Made by a program: the position numbers and the translations under genes
Part shown: positions 8,590 to 17,604 of the stretch, piece by piece
Numbering within the stretch: the stretch's first letter is position 1
Layout: every line of letters starts with the position of its first letter
Assembly: GCA_028692715.1 (NCBI GenBank)
Contig: JAQUWU010000018.1
Coordinates: forward strand, 21,871 to 85,870
Source of the DNA: Paludibacter sp.
Lineage (GTDB): Bacteria > Bacteroidota > Bacteroidia > Bacteroidales > Paludibacteraceae
Length of the DNA: 64,000 nt
Direction of reading: 5' to 3'
The notes under the pieces: generated by a model
Told to the model about the DNA's origin: nothing
Seen by the model: only the letters and a program-made list of their open reading frames with translations
Databases searched by the model: none

Positions 8590-10098
8590 ATGAAATTTAA
8601 AATTCTTCTAATTCTTCTTACGGGATTTTTTACGAATGCTGAAATTGACGCACAAAATGTAGTTTGGGCTGATAAATTAGAAACCAACCTCTCAAAACTA
8701 GCCGATTCGCTTACTACCCATTTAAAACCATGGAAAGTTCCAGCCCGGGTTTTTAAAGTAGAAGATTTTGGCGCAAAAGCTGATAGTGTAACCATAAATA
8801 CTCTTGCTATACAAAACGCCATTAACACTTGTTCTGCATCGGGCGGAGGCGTTGTACTTTTTTCGAAAGGAAATTTTGTGATAGGTACCATTGAGCTTAA
8901 ATCGAACGTTATGTTAGAGATTTCGAAAGGGGCTAAACTACTGGGAAGTACTAATATGATTGATTATCCTGAAAAAATTGAGTCGCTTGTTAGTATTATG
9001 AGCGAAAAGTATGAATTCAAACAATCCCTTATTTTTGCAGAGAAAGTGGAAAATATTGGCATTCGGGGGCAGGGAGAAATTTATTTCAGGGGTGAAAAAA
9101 CAAATTTTCCGGGACCCGAAACCATCACAAAAATAGTAGACAAGCCGCTTGGAATAAGGATTATTGAATGTAAAAACATCGTGCTGGAAAATATTTCATT
9201 ACGAAATTCGGCTGCCTGGATGCAAAATTACTTGCATTGCGAAAATCTGATTTTTGATGGTATAAAAGTCTCCAACCATGCAAACTATAACAACGATGGA
9301 TTAGATCCGGATGGCTGTAAAAATCTTATTGTCAGAAATTGTTTTATCAACGCCGAAGATGACGCCATGTGTTTTAAAGGTGCTAGCAATTGCAGTTCGG
9401 AAAATATTTTAATCGAAAATTCAACTTTTATTTCGACCTGTAACGCATTGAAAATAGGAACTGACACACAGGGTTCATTTAAAAATATTATTGCCCGAAA
9501 CTTAACATTGGGAGGCATTCCCGACACATTGGAATCACTGATGGGGCACGAAGCCAGCACAGGTATAACGCTTTCCACTGTTGATGGTGGAAATGTGGAG
9601 AATATTCTCATTTCAAATATCAAAATTAACCAAGCTCGCTGCCCGATTTTCCTTCGCATTGGCGATAGAGGAAGAGTTATAAAAGAAATTGAAAAACCAG
9701 CGCCGGGAAAACTAAATCGTATCATCATTAAAAATATCAAAGGATCTTCTAATTATATACAAGGCTCTTTTATTTCAGGAATAAAGGGTCATTCAATCCA
9801 AGACATTGTAATTCAAAATATGAAAATTTCGATGATGGGCGGTGGAACAAAAGAGATGGCGAACTCTACAGTAGTAGAAGATGAAGCCGGATATCCCGAT
9901 GCCCATCAATTTTCAAGAAATGGACTCCCTGCTTATGGATTTTTCATCAGACATGCTCGAAATATCCATCTAAAAAACATCAAAATCTCTCCAAAAAATA
10001 AAGACGAAAGAGCAATTATAACATTGGGTGAAAATACTCAAAATGTTTTATTTAATGGAAATACTTTAAACAAACAGGATATTTTTTTAGTAAAATGA
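8590..10098 (+). CDS. Secreted GH28 polygalacturonase-like enzyme
   Basis: A 502-residue protein with a signal peptide ending near ...EIDAQ (residue 22). The right-handed beta-helix starts at VFKVEDFGAKADSVT and has GH28 motifs NNDGLDPDG (D236, D239) and EDDAMCFKG (D257, D258). The region NALKIGTDTQG stands where GHG/RIK motifs lie in classical enzymes. It is clearly different from the GH28 at 3.2 kb, so the two probably attack different linkages of pectin, such as rhamnogalacturonan versus homogalacturonan. It is separated from the other pectin genes by the dead kinase and a membrane protein and followed by about 380 non-coding bases. Confidence 0.88.
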   Translation: MKFKILLILLTGFFTNAEIDAQNVVWADKLETNLSKLADSLTTHLKPWKVPARVFKVEDFGAKADSVTINTLAIQNAINTCSASGGGVVLFSKGNFVIGTIELKSNVMLEISKGAKLLGSTNMIDYPEKIESLVSIMSEKYEFKQSLIFAEKVENIGIRGQGEIYFRGEKTNFPGPETITKIVDKPLGIRIIECKNIVLENISLRNSAAWMQNYLHCENLIFDGIKVSNHANYNNDGLDPDGCKNLIVRNCFINAEDDAMCFKGASNCSSENILIENSTFISTCNALKIGTDTQGSFKNIIARNLTLGGIPDTLESLMGHEASTGITLSTVDGGNVENILISNIKINQARCPIFLRIGDRGRVIKEIEKPAPGKLNRIIIKNIKGSSNYIQGSFISGIKGHSIQDIVIQNMKISMMGGGTKEMANSTVVEDEAGYPDAHQFSRNGLPAYGFFIRHARNIHLKNIKISPKNKDERAIITLGENTQNVLFNGNTLNKQDIFLVK

Positions 10099-10420
10099 AA
10101 TTTAGTACATAACAAAAAAATGATTTGATTTGCAGTAAACCGTTTAACCTATTTCAAAATATTATCAAGCCTTAAAAAGTCTCCGCTTCTATTTTTTCAA
10201 ATAATTGAAAAACCCTGTGTAAATGATTTGACGTTACACATATTGCATTTATCCCAAATTAGTCTCTTATTCATTTAAAATAATAAGGAACAAGCAATTT
10301 GACTACGTCGATTTTCAACTCCCAACAGCTTGATAGAGTAATTCAAGCGACTAGGAAGTCTCTTGTCCCCTACTTCTCACCTTTCTTTAGAAATTAGCAA
10401 AAACATTATCTACAAAATAA
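10099..10420. other. Non-coding stretch between pectin cluster and ABC exporter
   Basis: About 320 bases without a plausible gene. It has stop codons in all frames and no strong hairpin with a T-run. I see no recognisable element. Confidence 0.5.
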
Positions 10421-10452
10421 TTGTTTTCTTAATTCTGTAATTAGTAACTTTG
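10421..10452 (+). promoter_or_regulatory. Promoter of the ABC exporter operon
   Basis: TTG at 10421-10423 and TAACTTTG at 10445-10452 (perfect TAnnTTTG) are separated by 21 bases and lie 26 bases before the start codon of the first exporter gene. Confidence 0.65.
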
Positions 10453-10477
10453 CAGCCTTAAAATTTTCAAATTATAA

Positions 10478-12238
10478 ATGGCAAAAGAAACAATTAAAGA
10501 TAAACCTTCCGAAGCACAATCACCCAAAGCAAATATTTTTGAGGTGTTGAAACCTTATAAATTGATGATCAGCTTTTTGATTTTTTTTGCATTAATGAGC
10601 AATGGCGTCAATCTGATTATTCCAAAACTGATTTCGAGAGGTATTGATGATTTTTCAGCTGGCAACTTTTCATACGAACGATTAGTTATTGAATTTTTAG
10701 GTGCTGCATTTATTATCTTGATTTTCACCTTTTTACAGGGATTGTTACAGACTTATGCTTCAGAAAAAGTCGCGAGAGATTTACGTACAAATCTCGCCAA
10801 CAAAATTTCACGTCAGAGCTACGCTTTTATTCAGGAATCAAATCCTTCAAAGCTACTTACCAATCTGACTTCTGATATCGATTCGGTAAAAATGTTTGTT
10901 TCAATGGCTATTGTATCGCTCGCTTCGTCGGTTTTTATCATTGTAGGAGCGGGAATTTTACTCTTTTCCATCAACTGGGAACTTGCCCTTTCTGTATTAA
11001 CCATAATTCCCATTATCGGTGGAGCATTTTTTATTGTTTTTAGAAAAGTAAGAGTGCTTTTTAAAAAGAGTCGTGAAGTTATTGACTGGCTCAATAAAGT
11101 CATCAACGAAAGTATTATGGGTGCGGCTTTGGTACGAGTACTAAATTCTCAAACACAGGAATACAATAAATTCTTGGATGCTAATACTCAAGCGAAAAGC
11201 CTAGGGATTTCCATTCTGAAATTATTTGCAACACTTATGCCCGTAGTGGTTTTTGTCGGTAACCTCGCAACGCTTATCATTCTTGCCTTAGGTGGACATT
11301 ATGTGATTACAGACGCCATGACCTTGGGTGATTTTGCGGCTTTTAACTCTTACCTCGTTTTACTTATCTTTCCTATTATTGTAATCGGTTTTATCAGTAA
11401 TTTCATTGTACAGGCATCCGTTTCGTATGGTAGGATTTGTCAGGTATTGGATGCTCCCGAAACGGGAATTAGCGGAACAATTAAAGCTGATTTAAAAGGA
11501 AGTATTGAAATGCAGGATATAACAGTAAAATATGGCGACAAACCGGCATTGAAAAACGTTTCGTTCAAAATTACTGCCGGAAGCAAAACTGCCATTATTG
11601 GCCCAACTGCTGCGGGAAAATCACAGTTATTATATTTACTCACCGGATTAATTCAACCTAACGAAGGAAAAATTACTTTTGACAATATCAATATTAATGA
11701 TTATATAAAAGAAAGTTTTCAGTTTCAAATTGGATTCGTTTTTCAGGATAGTGTTATTTTCAATATGAGTTTGCGTGAAAATATTGCATTCAACGAAAAA
11801 GTAACGAATAAATTGATGGAAAAAGCCATTCAAACAGCTGAATTGAATGATTTTATTGATGCGTTACCGCAAGGTCTGGAAACCATTGTGAGCGAGCGGG
11901 GAACAAGTCTTTCGGGCGGTCAGAAACAACGTATTATGCTGGCAAGAGCGTTAGCCTTAAATCCGAAAATTCTGTTGCTCGACGATTTTACAGCACGTGT
12001 CGACTCACAAACGGAAGAAAAGATTTTAGAAAATGTCAAAAATAATTATCCGGGAATAACCTTGCTGTCGGTTACGCAAAAGATCGCTTCTGTACAAAAT
12101 TACGAACAAATTATTTTATTGGAAGAAGGTGAAATTCTCGGAGCAGGAACACACCAACATTTGATGGAAACCAGTCCGGAATATATTCAAATATTTAATT
12201 CTCAGCGTAGCACAAATCATTTACCCCCAACCCCCTAA
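10478..12238 (+). CDS. ABC exporter half-transporter, subunit with degenerate catalytic Walker B and H-loop
   Basis: A 586-residue fusion of a six-helix membrane domain (about 30-320) and an ATPase domain. Walker A is GPTAAGKSQ (from G375) and the signature LSGGQKQR is canonical (478-485). The residue after the Walker B Asp is D503 instead of the catalytic Glu (LLLDDFTARVD), and the H-loop His is Q534 (SVTQKIAS). Such loss is typical of the non-catalytic partner in heterodimeric exporters such as TM287/288 or LmrCD. The next gene has the complementary pattern, so both should form one transporter, probably for drugs or lipids. The last residues HLPPTP and the stop codon are contributed by a repeat element (12223-12350). 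Confidence 0.92.
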   Translation: MAKETIKDKPSEAQSPKANIFEVLKPYKLMISFLIFFALMSNGVNLIIPKLISRGIDDFSAGNFSYERLVIEFLGAAFIILIFTFLQGLLQTYASEKVARDLRTNLANKISRQSYAFIQESNPSKLLTNLTSDIDSVKMFVSMAIVSLASSVFIIVGAGILLFSINWELALSVLTIIPIIGGAFFIVFRKVRVLFKKSREVIDWLNKVINESIMGAALVRVLNSQTQEYNKFLDANTQAKSLGISILKLFATLMPVVVFVGNLATLIILALGGHYVITDAMTLGDFAAFNSYLVLLIFPIIVIGFISNFIVQASVSYGRICQVLDAPETGISGTIKADLKGSIEMQDITVKYGDKPALKNVSFKITAGSKTAIIGPTAAGKSQLLYLLTGLIQPNEGKITFDNININDYIKESFQFQIGFVFQDSVIFNMSLRENIAFNEKVTNKLMEKAIQTAELNDFIDALPQGLETIVSERGTSLSGGQKQRIMLARALALNPKILLLDDFTARVDSQTEEKILENVKNNYPGITLLSVTQKIASVQNYEQIILLEEGEILGAGTHQHLMETSPEYIQIFNSQRSTNHLPPTP

Positions 12239-12350
12239 AGGGGACTTTTGAGTGCAATTAGGGGACTATTTACATAAATCAAAAAAATAATAAATATATA
12301 ACAATATAAAACTCTACTCCGAAAAAATCCCCCTTTAGGGGTTAGGGGTC
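12223..12350. repeat. Paired CCCCTAA/GGGG palindromic element, copy 1
   Basis: ACCCCCAACCCCCTAAAGGGG (12223-12243) and the inverted form CCCCCTTTAGGGGTTAGGGG (12329-12348) flank an AT-rich spacer. The left arm overlaps the 3' end of the upstream ABC gene and supplies its stop codon. The same arms recur near 26.4, 32.7, 41.1-41.3 and 56.5 kb. Confidence 0.85.
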
Positions 12351-12361
12351 TTTAAATTAAT

Positions 12362-14128
12362 ATGTCATATAATTTAAATATAAATAAAGATTCGGTTAAA
12401 AACGAGAAAGTCAGTACGGCAACTACCTTGAAACGGCTCATGACTTTGATGGGAAAGGAACGTAAAAGTCTGTACATTGCCATGATTTTTATTTTCATAA
12501 ATGCCGGACTTAACCTTATCGGACCTTATTTGCTGGGCTACACAGTGGATCATTATGTGGTGACCAAACAATTTGATGGTGTGATAAAATTTTCGCTCAT
12601 CCTACTCGGAATCTATGCCCTGGCATTAGTTAGTGGCTATACACAAGCTCAAATGATGGGACGAGTTGGTCAACGAATGTTGTTTAATCTTCGAAACACC
12701 ATTTTTACAAAACTCCAAGAATTACCCATTGATTTTTTCAACCAAAATAAAGCCGGAGATTTAATTTCGCGTGTAAATAACGATACCGATAAAATAAACC
12801 AGTTTTTTTCGCAATCTCTGGTGCAATTTATGAGTGCCATTTTCAGTATGGTAGGTGCAGGTATCTTTTTGCTTTCTATTAATTTTAAATTGGCATTGGC
12901 AGCACTTGCTCCTGCCCTGTTGCTCTTTTTCTTTACCCGAAGTATTTCGCCCTGGGTAAAAAACTTAAATGCCAATAACATGAAAAGTACAGGCAGCCTG
13001 AGTTCTGAAATTCAGGAAAGTCTGAACAATTTTAAAGTCATTGTAGCATTTAACCGCCGCGATTATTTCCGCAAACGTTTCGACGAAGTGAATACTGAAA
13101 ATTACGGAACATCAATAAAAGCAGGTATTGCTAATAATATTTTTATGCCTGTATTCAGCTTTGTTTCAAGTATTGGACAACTCATTGTGCTGGCTTTTGG
13201 TATTTATTTGATTTCAATAGGAGAATTCTCCATTGGGTTGCTCATAAGTTTTCTGGCATATATTGCACAATTTTACAATCCTCTTCGACAAATAGCTGCA
13301 CTTTGGGCTAATTTTCAGGTTTCGTTGGCAGGTTGGGATCGAATATCACAGATTCTGGTTATGGAAAATAATCTGAATGTGATAAAAAAAGATGAAAAAG
13401 ATGAAAGTGCCGGGTTGCTTTCGTTCCGTGATGTTTCGTTCGAATATGTGGCGGGGAAGCCCATTCTTAAAAATGTAAATATCGATTTGGAACGTGGAAA
13501 AATTTATGCTTTCGTGGGTCCTACAGGTGGTGGAAAAACAACTACGGCTTCACTGATTGCACGACTGTATGACCCAACTGAAGGAAAAATTTTATTGGAC
13601 GGACAGGATATTCGCTCTTATAGTATTGGCGACCGAACTGCAAAAATCGGATTTATTCTTCAAGAACCATTTCTTTTTACGGGAACAGTACGCGATAATA
13701 TTTTATACGGTAATGCCTGTTTTGCTGACCTAACAAACGATGAACTCATTGGAGAAATGAAAGAAGTCGGTTTGGACGGTTTACTCGGTCGTTTCGATGG
13801 TGGTTTGAATGCACAACTACATACCGAAGGTGATAGCATTAGTTTGGGACAAAAACAAATTATTGCCTTTATTCGTGCCATTCTTCGTCGTCCTGATTTA
13901 TTAATTTTAGACGAAGCAACAGCTAATATTGACACGGTAACAGAACAATTGCTCGACGAAATTCTACGAAAATTACCCAAGCAAAGTACTCGAATTGTGA
14001 TTGCTCACCGCTTGAACACAATAGAAAATGCCGACGAAATATATTTTGTCAATTCCGGAGCGGTGACAAAAGCAGGTTCGTTGAACGATGCTGTGGAGTT
14101 GCTGATGAGTGGAAAAAGAGAAAGTTGA
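12362..14128 (+). CDS. ABC exporter half-transporter, catalytic Walker B/H-loop subunit
   Basis: A 588-residue membrane-ATPase fusion of the same type as its neighbour. Here Walker A GPTGGGKTT (from G386), Walker B LLILDEATANID with catalytic E518 and H-loop H549 (IAHRL) are intact, but the signature is ISLGQKQ (493-499) instead of LSGGQ. In a head-to-tail dimer its good Walker motifs meet the good LSGGQ of the upstream subunit (one active site), while its poor signature meets the partner's poor Walker B (one dead site). It lies 123 bases after its partner, the gap being almost wholly a repeat element. The substrate is unknown. Confidence 0.92.
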   Translation: MSYNLNINKDSVKNEKVSTATTLKRLMTLMGKERKSLYIAMIFIFINAGLNLIGPYLLGYTVDHYVVTKQFDGVIKFSLILLGIYALALVSGYTQAQMMGRVGQRMLFNLRNTIFTKLQELPIDFFNQNKAGDLISRVNNDTDKINQFFSQSLVQFMSAIFSMVGAGIFLLSINFKLALAALAPALLLFFFTRSISPWVKNLNANNMKSTGSLSSEIQESLNNFKVIVAFNRRDYFRKRFDEVNTENYGTSIKAGIANNIFMPVFSFVSSIGQLIVLAFGIYLISIGEFSIGLLISFLAYIAQFYNPLRQIAALWANFQVSLAGWDRISQILVMENNLNVIKKDEKDESAGLLSFRDVSFEYVAGKPILKNVNIDLERGKIYAFVGPTGGGKTTTASLIARLYDPTEGKILLDGQDIRSYSIGDRTAKIGFILQEPFLFTGTVRDNILYGNACFADLTNDELIGEMKEVGLDGLLGRFDGGLNAQLHTEGDSISLGQKQIIAFIRAILRRPDLLILDEATANIDTVTEQLLDEILRKLPKQSTRIVIAHRLNTIENADEIYFVNSGAVTKAGSLNDAVELLMSGKRES

Positions 14129-14274
14129 ATGTTTTTCGCAAAAGCGCTAAGTCACAAAATTACTATTTAAATTACTATCTATTCTTTCTTAGCTTCTCTG
14201 CACTTTTGTTTGAGGTTATTTTTTAACTTTCTCAAAGGGACTAAGTAAATGGAACAAATTAATGTACCATTTAG

Positions 14275-14465
14275 AAACATTAATAGAACGCTGATTTTCG
14301 CTGATTTATCGGAAAATGAAGGATAAAACAAAACGGATTTTTCTTGCCATCGGCAAGATGATTAAGACGCAACTATCTGTAAATCATTCCGATTTATCGG
14401 AATTCAAATCCGGTTTTTCAAATCCACTTTATCAGTGAAAATCAGCGTTCTATTCTTAAATGTTT
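14275..14465. repeat. MITE-like inverted-repeat element
   Basis: Arms of 24 bases (14282-14305 and 14431-14454) match in 23 positions as inverted repeats, and outer AAACAT/ATGTTT bases extend the symmetry. The interior holds smaller palindromes such as CCGATTTATCGG and TGCCATCGGCA. There is no open frame inside, so if mobile it would depend on a transposase in trans. It fills most of the gap between two ABC genes. Confidence 0.65.
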
Positions 14466-14592
14466 TCAGGCAAAATACGACATTATTTGTTATCAATTAC
14501 TTAAGATGCAAGTTTTATTTAAAATAATATTTTTTCTGTCTTTGTGTATCTGCACCTTTGTATGAACATTAAAAGAATAATTTATCAATAAA

Positions 14593-15834
14593 ATGCCAAA
14601 AAATATCGCTTTATATCTTTCCAATTCTTCTGATAAAAATTTAATTATCAAACAAATAATGAAGAATGAATTTCTATCCGAACAAACAGATTTAAGTTTG
14701 TTGAAAGGAGTTCTGTATTCAAGCATTACCATCAACCAATTTATTGACGAAGAATTACGTCACGATCGTTACATGATTCAGACGGCTGAGAATGACAGTT
14801 TACAGTCAATGTCAAGCGGTCAAAAAAAGAAGGCACTCCTCTCCTACCTCATTACTCAAAAACCGGAATTTATACTCTTGGACGATATTTACAGCAATAT
14901 TGATAAAGCTACTCAACTTTCAATTACAAAGCAACTAAATGATTTGTCCAATTCGACCCTTTTAATTCAACTGTTTTTCAGAAAAAAGGATATTTTGTCT
15001 TGCATGGATATAGTTTTTTCGGTAGATGAAAATAATAAAATTGTAAAAAAACAGGATCTGAAATCATTTCTATCTTCAGATATTGAACAAAATTCAGTTG
15101 AACAGCATTTCAAACTTCCCGAACTTTATAATGAACATCTTCCTGTTTTCGAACCGTTAATACAATTAAATGATGTTTCGGTTCGTTATCTGGACAAAAA
15201 TGTGTTGGACAAGGTGAACTGGACTATCCGCAATGGAGAATTCTGGCAATTGGTAGGAGCAAACGGAGCAGGGAAAAGTACCTTGGTAACACTTATTACC
15301 GGCGATAATCCGAAAGCTTATGGACAGGACATGTTGCTTTTCGGGCGAAAAAAAGGCTCAGGAGAGACCATTTGGGATATTAAACGACAGATTGGATATT
15401 TTACGCCTTCGATGATTGCTCAATTTACCCGCGACGATTCGATAGAAAATATGATTATCTCAGGATTAATGGATTCCGTAGGATTGTATGTGATTCCTTC
15501 GGATTTACAAAAAGACATTGCAAAAAGCTGGATAGAGATGCTGGGACCTTCGTTCAAAAACAAGTCCTTTCAGAAACTTTCCATTGGTCAGAAACGAATG
15601 GTAATGGTTGCCCGAGCCATGGTAAAACAACCGCCTTTACTTATATTGGACGAGCCAACTATTGAGCTCGATGATGAAAACAGTAAACTATTTATAGAAA
15701 TGGTAAATGCCATAGCAAAAACGAAAAAAATTGCCATCATTTATGTTTCACACCGCGATGAAGACCAATTAAAACCTGAAAAGATTTTCGAATTGATTCC
15801 AACAGGAAAAGGGTATACAGGAATAGTAAATTAA
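14593..15834 (+). CDS. ModF-like tandem ABC ATP-binding protein with truncated first half
   Basis: A 413-residue soluble protein with two ABC halves. The second half is intact: Walker A GANGAGKST (from G222), signature LSIGQKRMVMVARAM (from 329), Walker B LLILDEPTIELDD, H-loop VSHRDED. The first half keeps a signature-like MSSGQKKKALLS and a Walker B-like ILLDDIYSNID but no Walker A, and is about 80 residues shorter than in typical ModF (about 490). ModF/PhrA-type proteins have no membrane partner of their own and are linked with molybdate or regulatory ATPase roles. No transporter gene adjoins it. It follows the exporter pair after a MITE-like element and is probably transcribed separately. 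Confidence 0.8.
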   Translation: MPKNIALYLSNSSDKNLIIKQIMKNEFLSEQTDLSLLKGVLYSSITINQFIDEELRHDRYMIQTAENDSLQSMSSGQKKKALLSYLITQKPEFILLDDIYSNIDKATQLSITKQLNDLSNSTLLIQLFFRKKDILSCMDIVFSVDENNKIVKKQDLKSFLSSDIEQNSVEQHFKLPELYNEHLPVFEPLIQLNDVSVRYLDKNVLDKVNWTIRNGEFWQLVGANGAGKSTLVTLITGDNPKAYGQDMLLFGRKKGSGETIWDIKRQIGYFTPSMIAQFTRDDSIENMIISGLMDSVGLYVIPSDLQKDIAKSWIEMLGPSFKNKSFQKLSIGQKRMVMVARAMVKQPPLLILDEPTIELDDENSKLFIEMVNAIAKTKKIAIIYVSHRDEDQLKPEKIFELIPTGKGYTGIVN

Positions 15835-15955
15835 AAAAGCAAATTAGATTATTAAAATAATGAGAATAATATAATGTCTCATTAATAAACTAATAATATG
15901 CTGTTTATCTTCTATTTAATAAATGGTAAATGGTAAATTGTTTAATGGTAAATAA
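15835..15955. other. AT-rich gap between convergent genes
   Basis: The bases between the ModF-like gene and the convergent phosphoesterase gene include the tandem words AAATGGTAAATGG and TTTAATGGTAAA near 15920-15950. No clear terminator hairpin was found. Confidence 0.3.
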
Positions 15956-16804
15956 TTAATTCAACTCCTGAAACGTATAACCAACTTTATCTTCGGAAAC
16001 CTGAAGTTTTACAAAACTGGCATTAGAAACTCCATCTTTCAAAGCATCCATAGTCAGATAAGTTGTATTACCAAAATCGGTAATTGAACGACTATGATTA
16101 TGACCCATAATTACCATATCGACCTGATATTTAGCAAATAAGGGCAATAAAACTTCCAGTTCTGTTTCTAGAATGTTTGTAGATCTAGTATGATTTTCAC
16201 GGAAAAAATTGACATGAGTAAAGATGATACAATTTCTATAATTTGACAGTTCAGAAGAGAGCAAATTCTTCAGCCAAGCTAATTGTTTAGCACCCAGCAT
16301 CCCGCCACCGGAGTCCAAACAAATAAAAATATCTTTGTTTTGAGGCGTTTGAACAGTAAAATAATAACTAGATGAACCGAAATACTCATAAAACGTTTTC
16401 CAGCCATCGAAATATAAATCGTGATTTCCCACCATCAAGAAATACGGAACTTCATTAATATCGGGCAATGCATTTTTCAATTTATCATAATCTTCTTTTT
16501 GTCCGCTAACAACATCACCAACAAAAACCATTGCCAGATTCTCTGGTTTTCTAGCTTCAACGATCATTTTATTAAGGTTAACTAAGCCCCCGATATGATT
16601 GTCGGCAGCCACTAAAAGCTGATAATTTTCAGAAGAAACCGTTAAATTTCTGTACGAATGAGTTTTATTCCAGCCATCAGATTGTAAAAAACGGTCATCC
16701 ACTCTATCAAAAGAATAAAACATACCGCTTAAATCAGACTGCTGATTGCAACCTGTAAAAATTAAAAGTAGTAAGAAAATTCCTATTTTTAATTGATTTG
16801 CCAT
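15956..16804 (-). CDS. Metallophosphoesterase lipoprotein
   Basis: A 282-residue protein with a lipobox (LLLLIFTGC, Cys 19), so it should be anchored to the envelope. The calcineurin-like metal motifs appear in order: ADNHIGG, VGDVVSG, GNHDLYFDGW, FTHVNF and MGHNHSRS. These bind two metals and hydrolyse phosphoesters; the substrate is not evident. Its start overlaps the end of the upstream gene by 16 bases, indicating translational coupling in a three-gene minus-strand operon with the beta-rich protein and the aspartyl protease. Confidence 0.88.
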   Translation of the reverse strand: MANQLKIGIFLLLLIFTGCNQQSDLSGMFYSFDRVDDRFLQSDGWNKTHSYRNLTVSSENYQLLVAADNHIGGLVNLNKMIVEARKPENLAMVFVGDVVSGQKEDYDKLKNALPDINEVPYFLMVGNHDLYFDGWKTFYEYFGSSSYYFTVQTPQNKDIFICLDSGGGMLGAKQLAWLKNLLSSELSNYRNCIIFTHVNFFRENHTRSTNILETELEVLLPLFAKYQVDMVIMGHNHSRSITDFGNTTYLTMDALKDGVSNASFVKLQVSEDKVGYTFQELN

Positions 16805-17544
16805 ATCATACCTCCTCTTAAAAAAATACCAAAAGCATTGACATGCAAATTCAATAAACCGGCCTGCATATAACCAAGTTCACTATACAATTTCAATTTT
16901 GAATTTACTTTACAACCAAGATTTAACAAAATCATTGGGTTAGTTTCCTGTTGTATAAAATAGCGGTCGAAATTAGTGACGACAGCTTCAATATCCAATT
17001 TTTTACTAAAATCACGAAAATAGGAAATTTTATACATCACATTGGTTGGTTCCCATAGCGTAGTTTGAGTAGTTTCGTCAAAATTATATAGTAGAATTGC
17101 CGCTTTTGTAAAATTATAAAACCGGGTATTCAAACCTAGTTTATAACCAAAATGTGTTGTTCTGTATGCACCAAGTAAACCGAAATTTGTTTCGTACATA
17201 ATATCTGAAAGGGGTTTCCAAAGATAAAAACCGCTAATGGATAGTTTGTTTTTTTTTAGTTGAAAATCATTAGTTGCAGTAAATAAAAAGGCAGACAAAA
17301 CACTTTCACGAGCATTTGAAAAGGATAACAAACCACCAACAGAAGTAGAAAAATTTCCTGTTCGTCCTTCAACTTGAGTAGAAAAATCGCCATAAACACC
17401 TTCTGAAACAGCGTTTGTTCCAATTTCGGCATAGGAATTAAGTGAAACTTGTGAAAAAATTGGTTGTACAGAAAAAAAGGCCCAAATTAGTACTAAAATG
17501 CTTTTATAAAGAAAATTGAACTGAAATTGTGTTTTGAAGGTCAT
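16789..17544 (-). CDS. Exported beta-rich protein, possibly outer-membrane barrel
   Basis: A 251-residue protein with a signal peptide (about residues 13-32, ending in IFSQ). The rest has alternating polar and aromatic residues in short strands (for example FGYKLGLNTRFYNFTKAAILLY), which fits a small outer-membrane beta-barrel. I do not recognise a named family. It is the middle gene of an operon: about 60 bases after the aspartyl protease gene and overlapping the phosphoesterase gene by 16 bases. Confidence 0.7.
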   Translation of the reverse strand: MTFKTQFQFNFLYKSILVLIWAFFSVQPIFSQVSLNSYAEIGTNAVSEGVYGDFSTQVEGRTGNFSTSVGGLLSFSNARESVLSAFLFTATNDFQLKKNKLSISGFYLWKPLSDIMYETNFGLLGAYRTTHFGYKLGLNTRFYNFTKAAILLYNFDETTQTTLWEPTNVMYKISYFRDFSKKLDIEAVVTNFDRYFIQQETNPMILLNLGCKVNSKLKLYSELGYMQAGLLNLHVNAFGIFLRGGMIWQIN

Positions 17545-17604
17545 TCCTTTAAGATAATTGATTTTATAGGATTTTAAACGAGGAAAATATATAATTTGTT
17601 CAGT

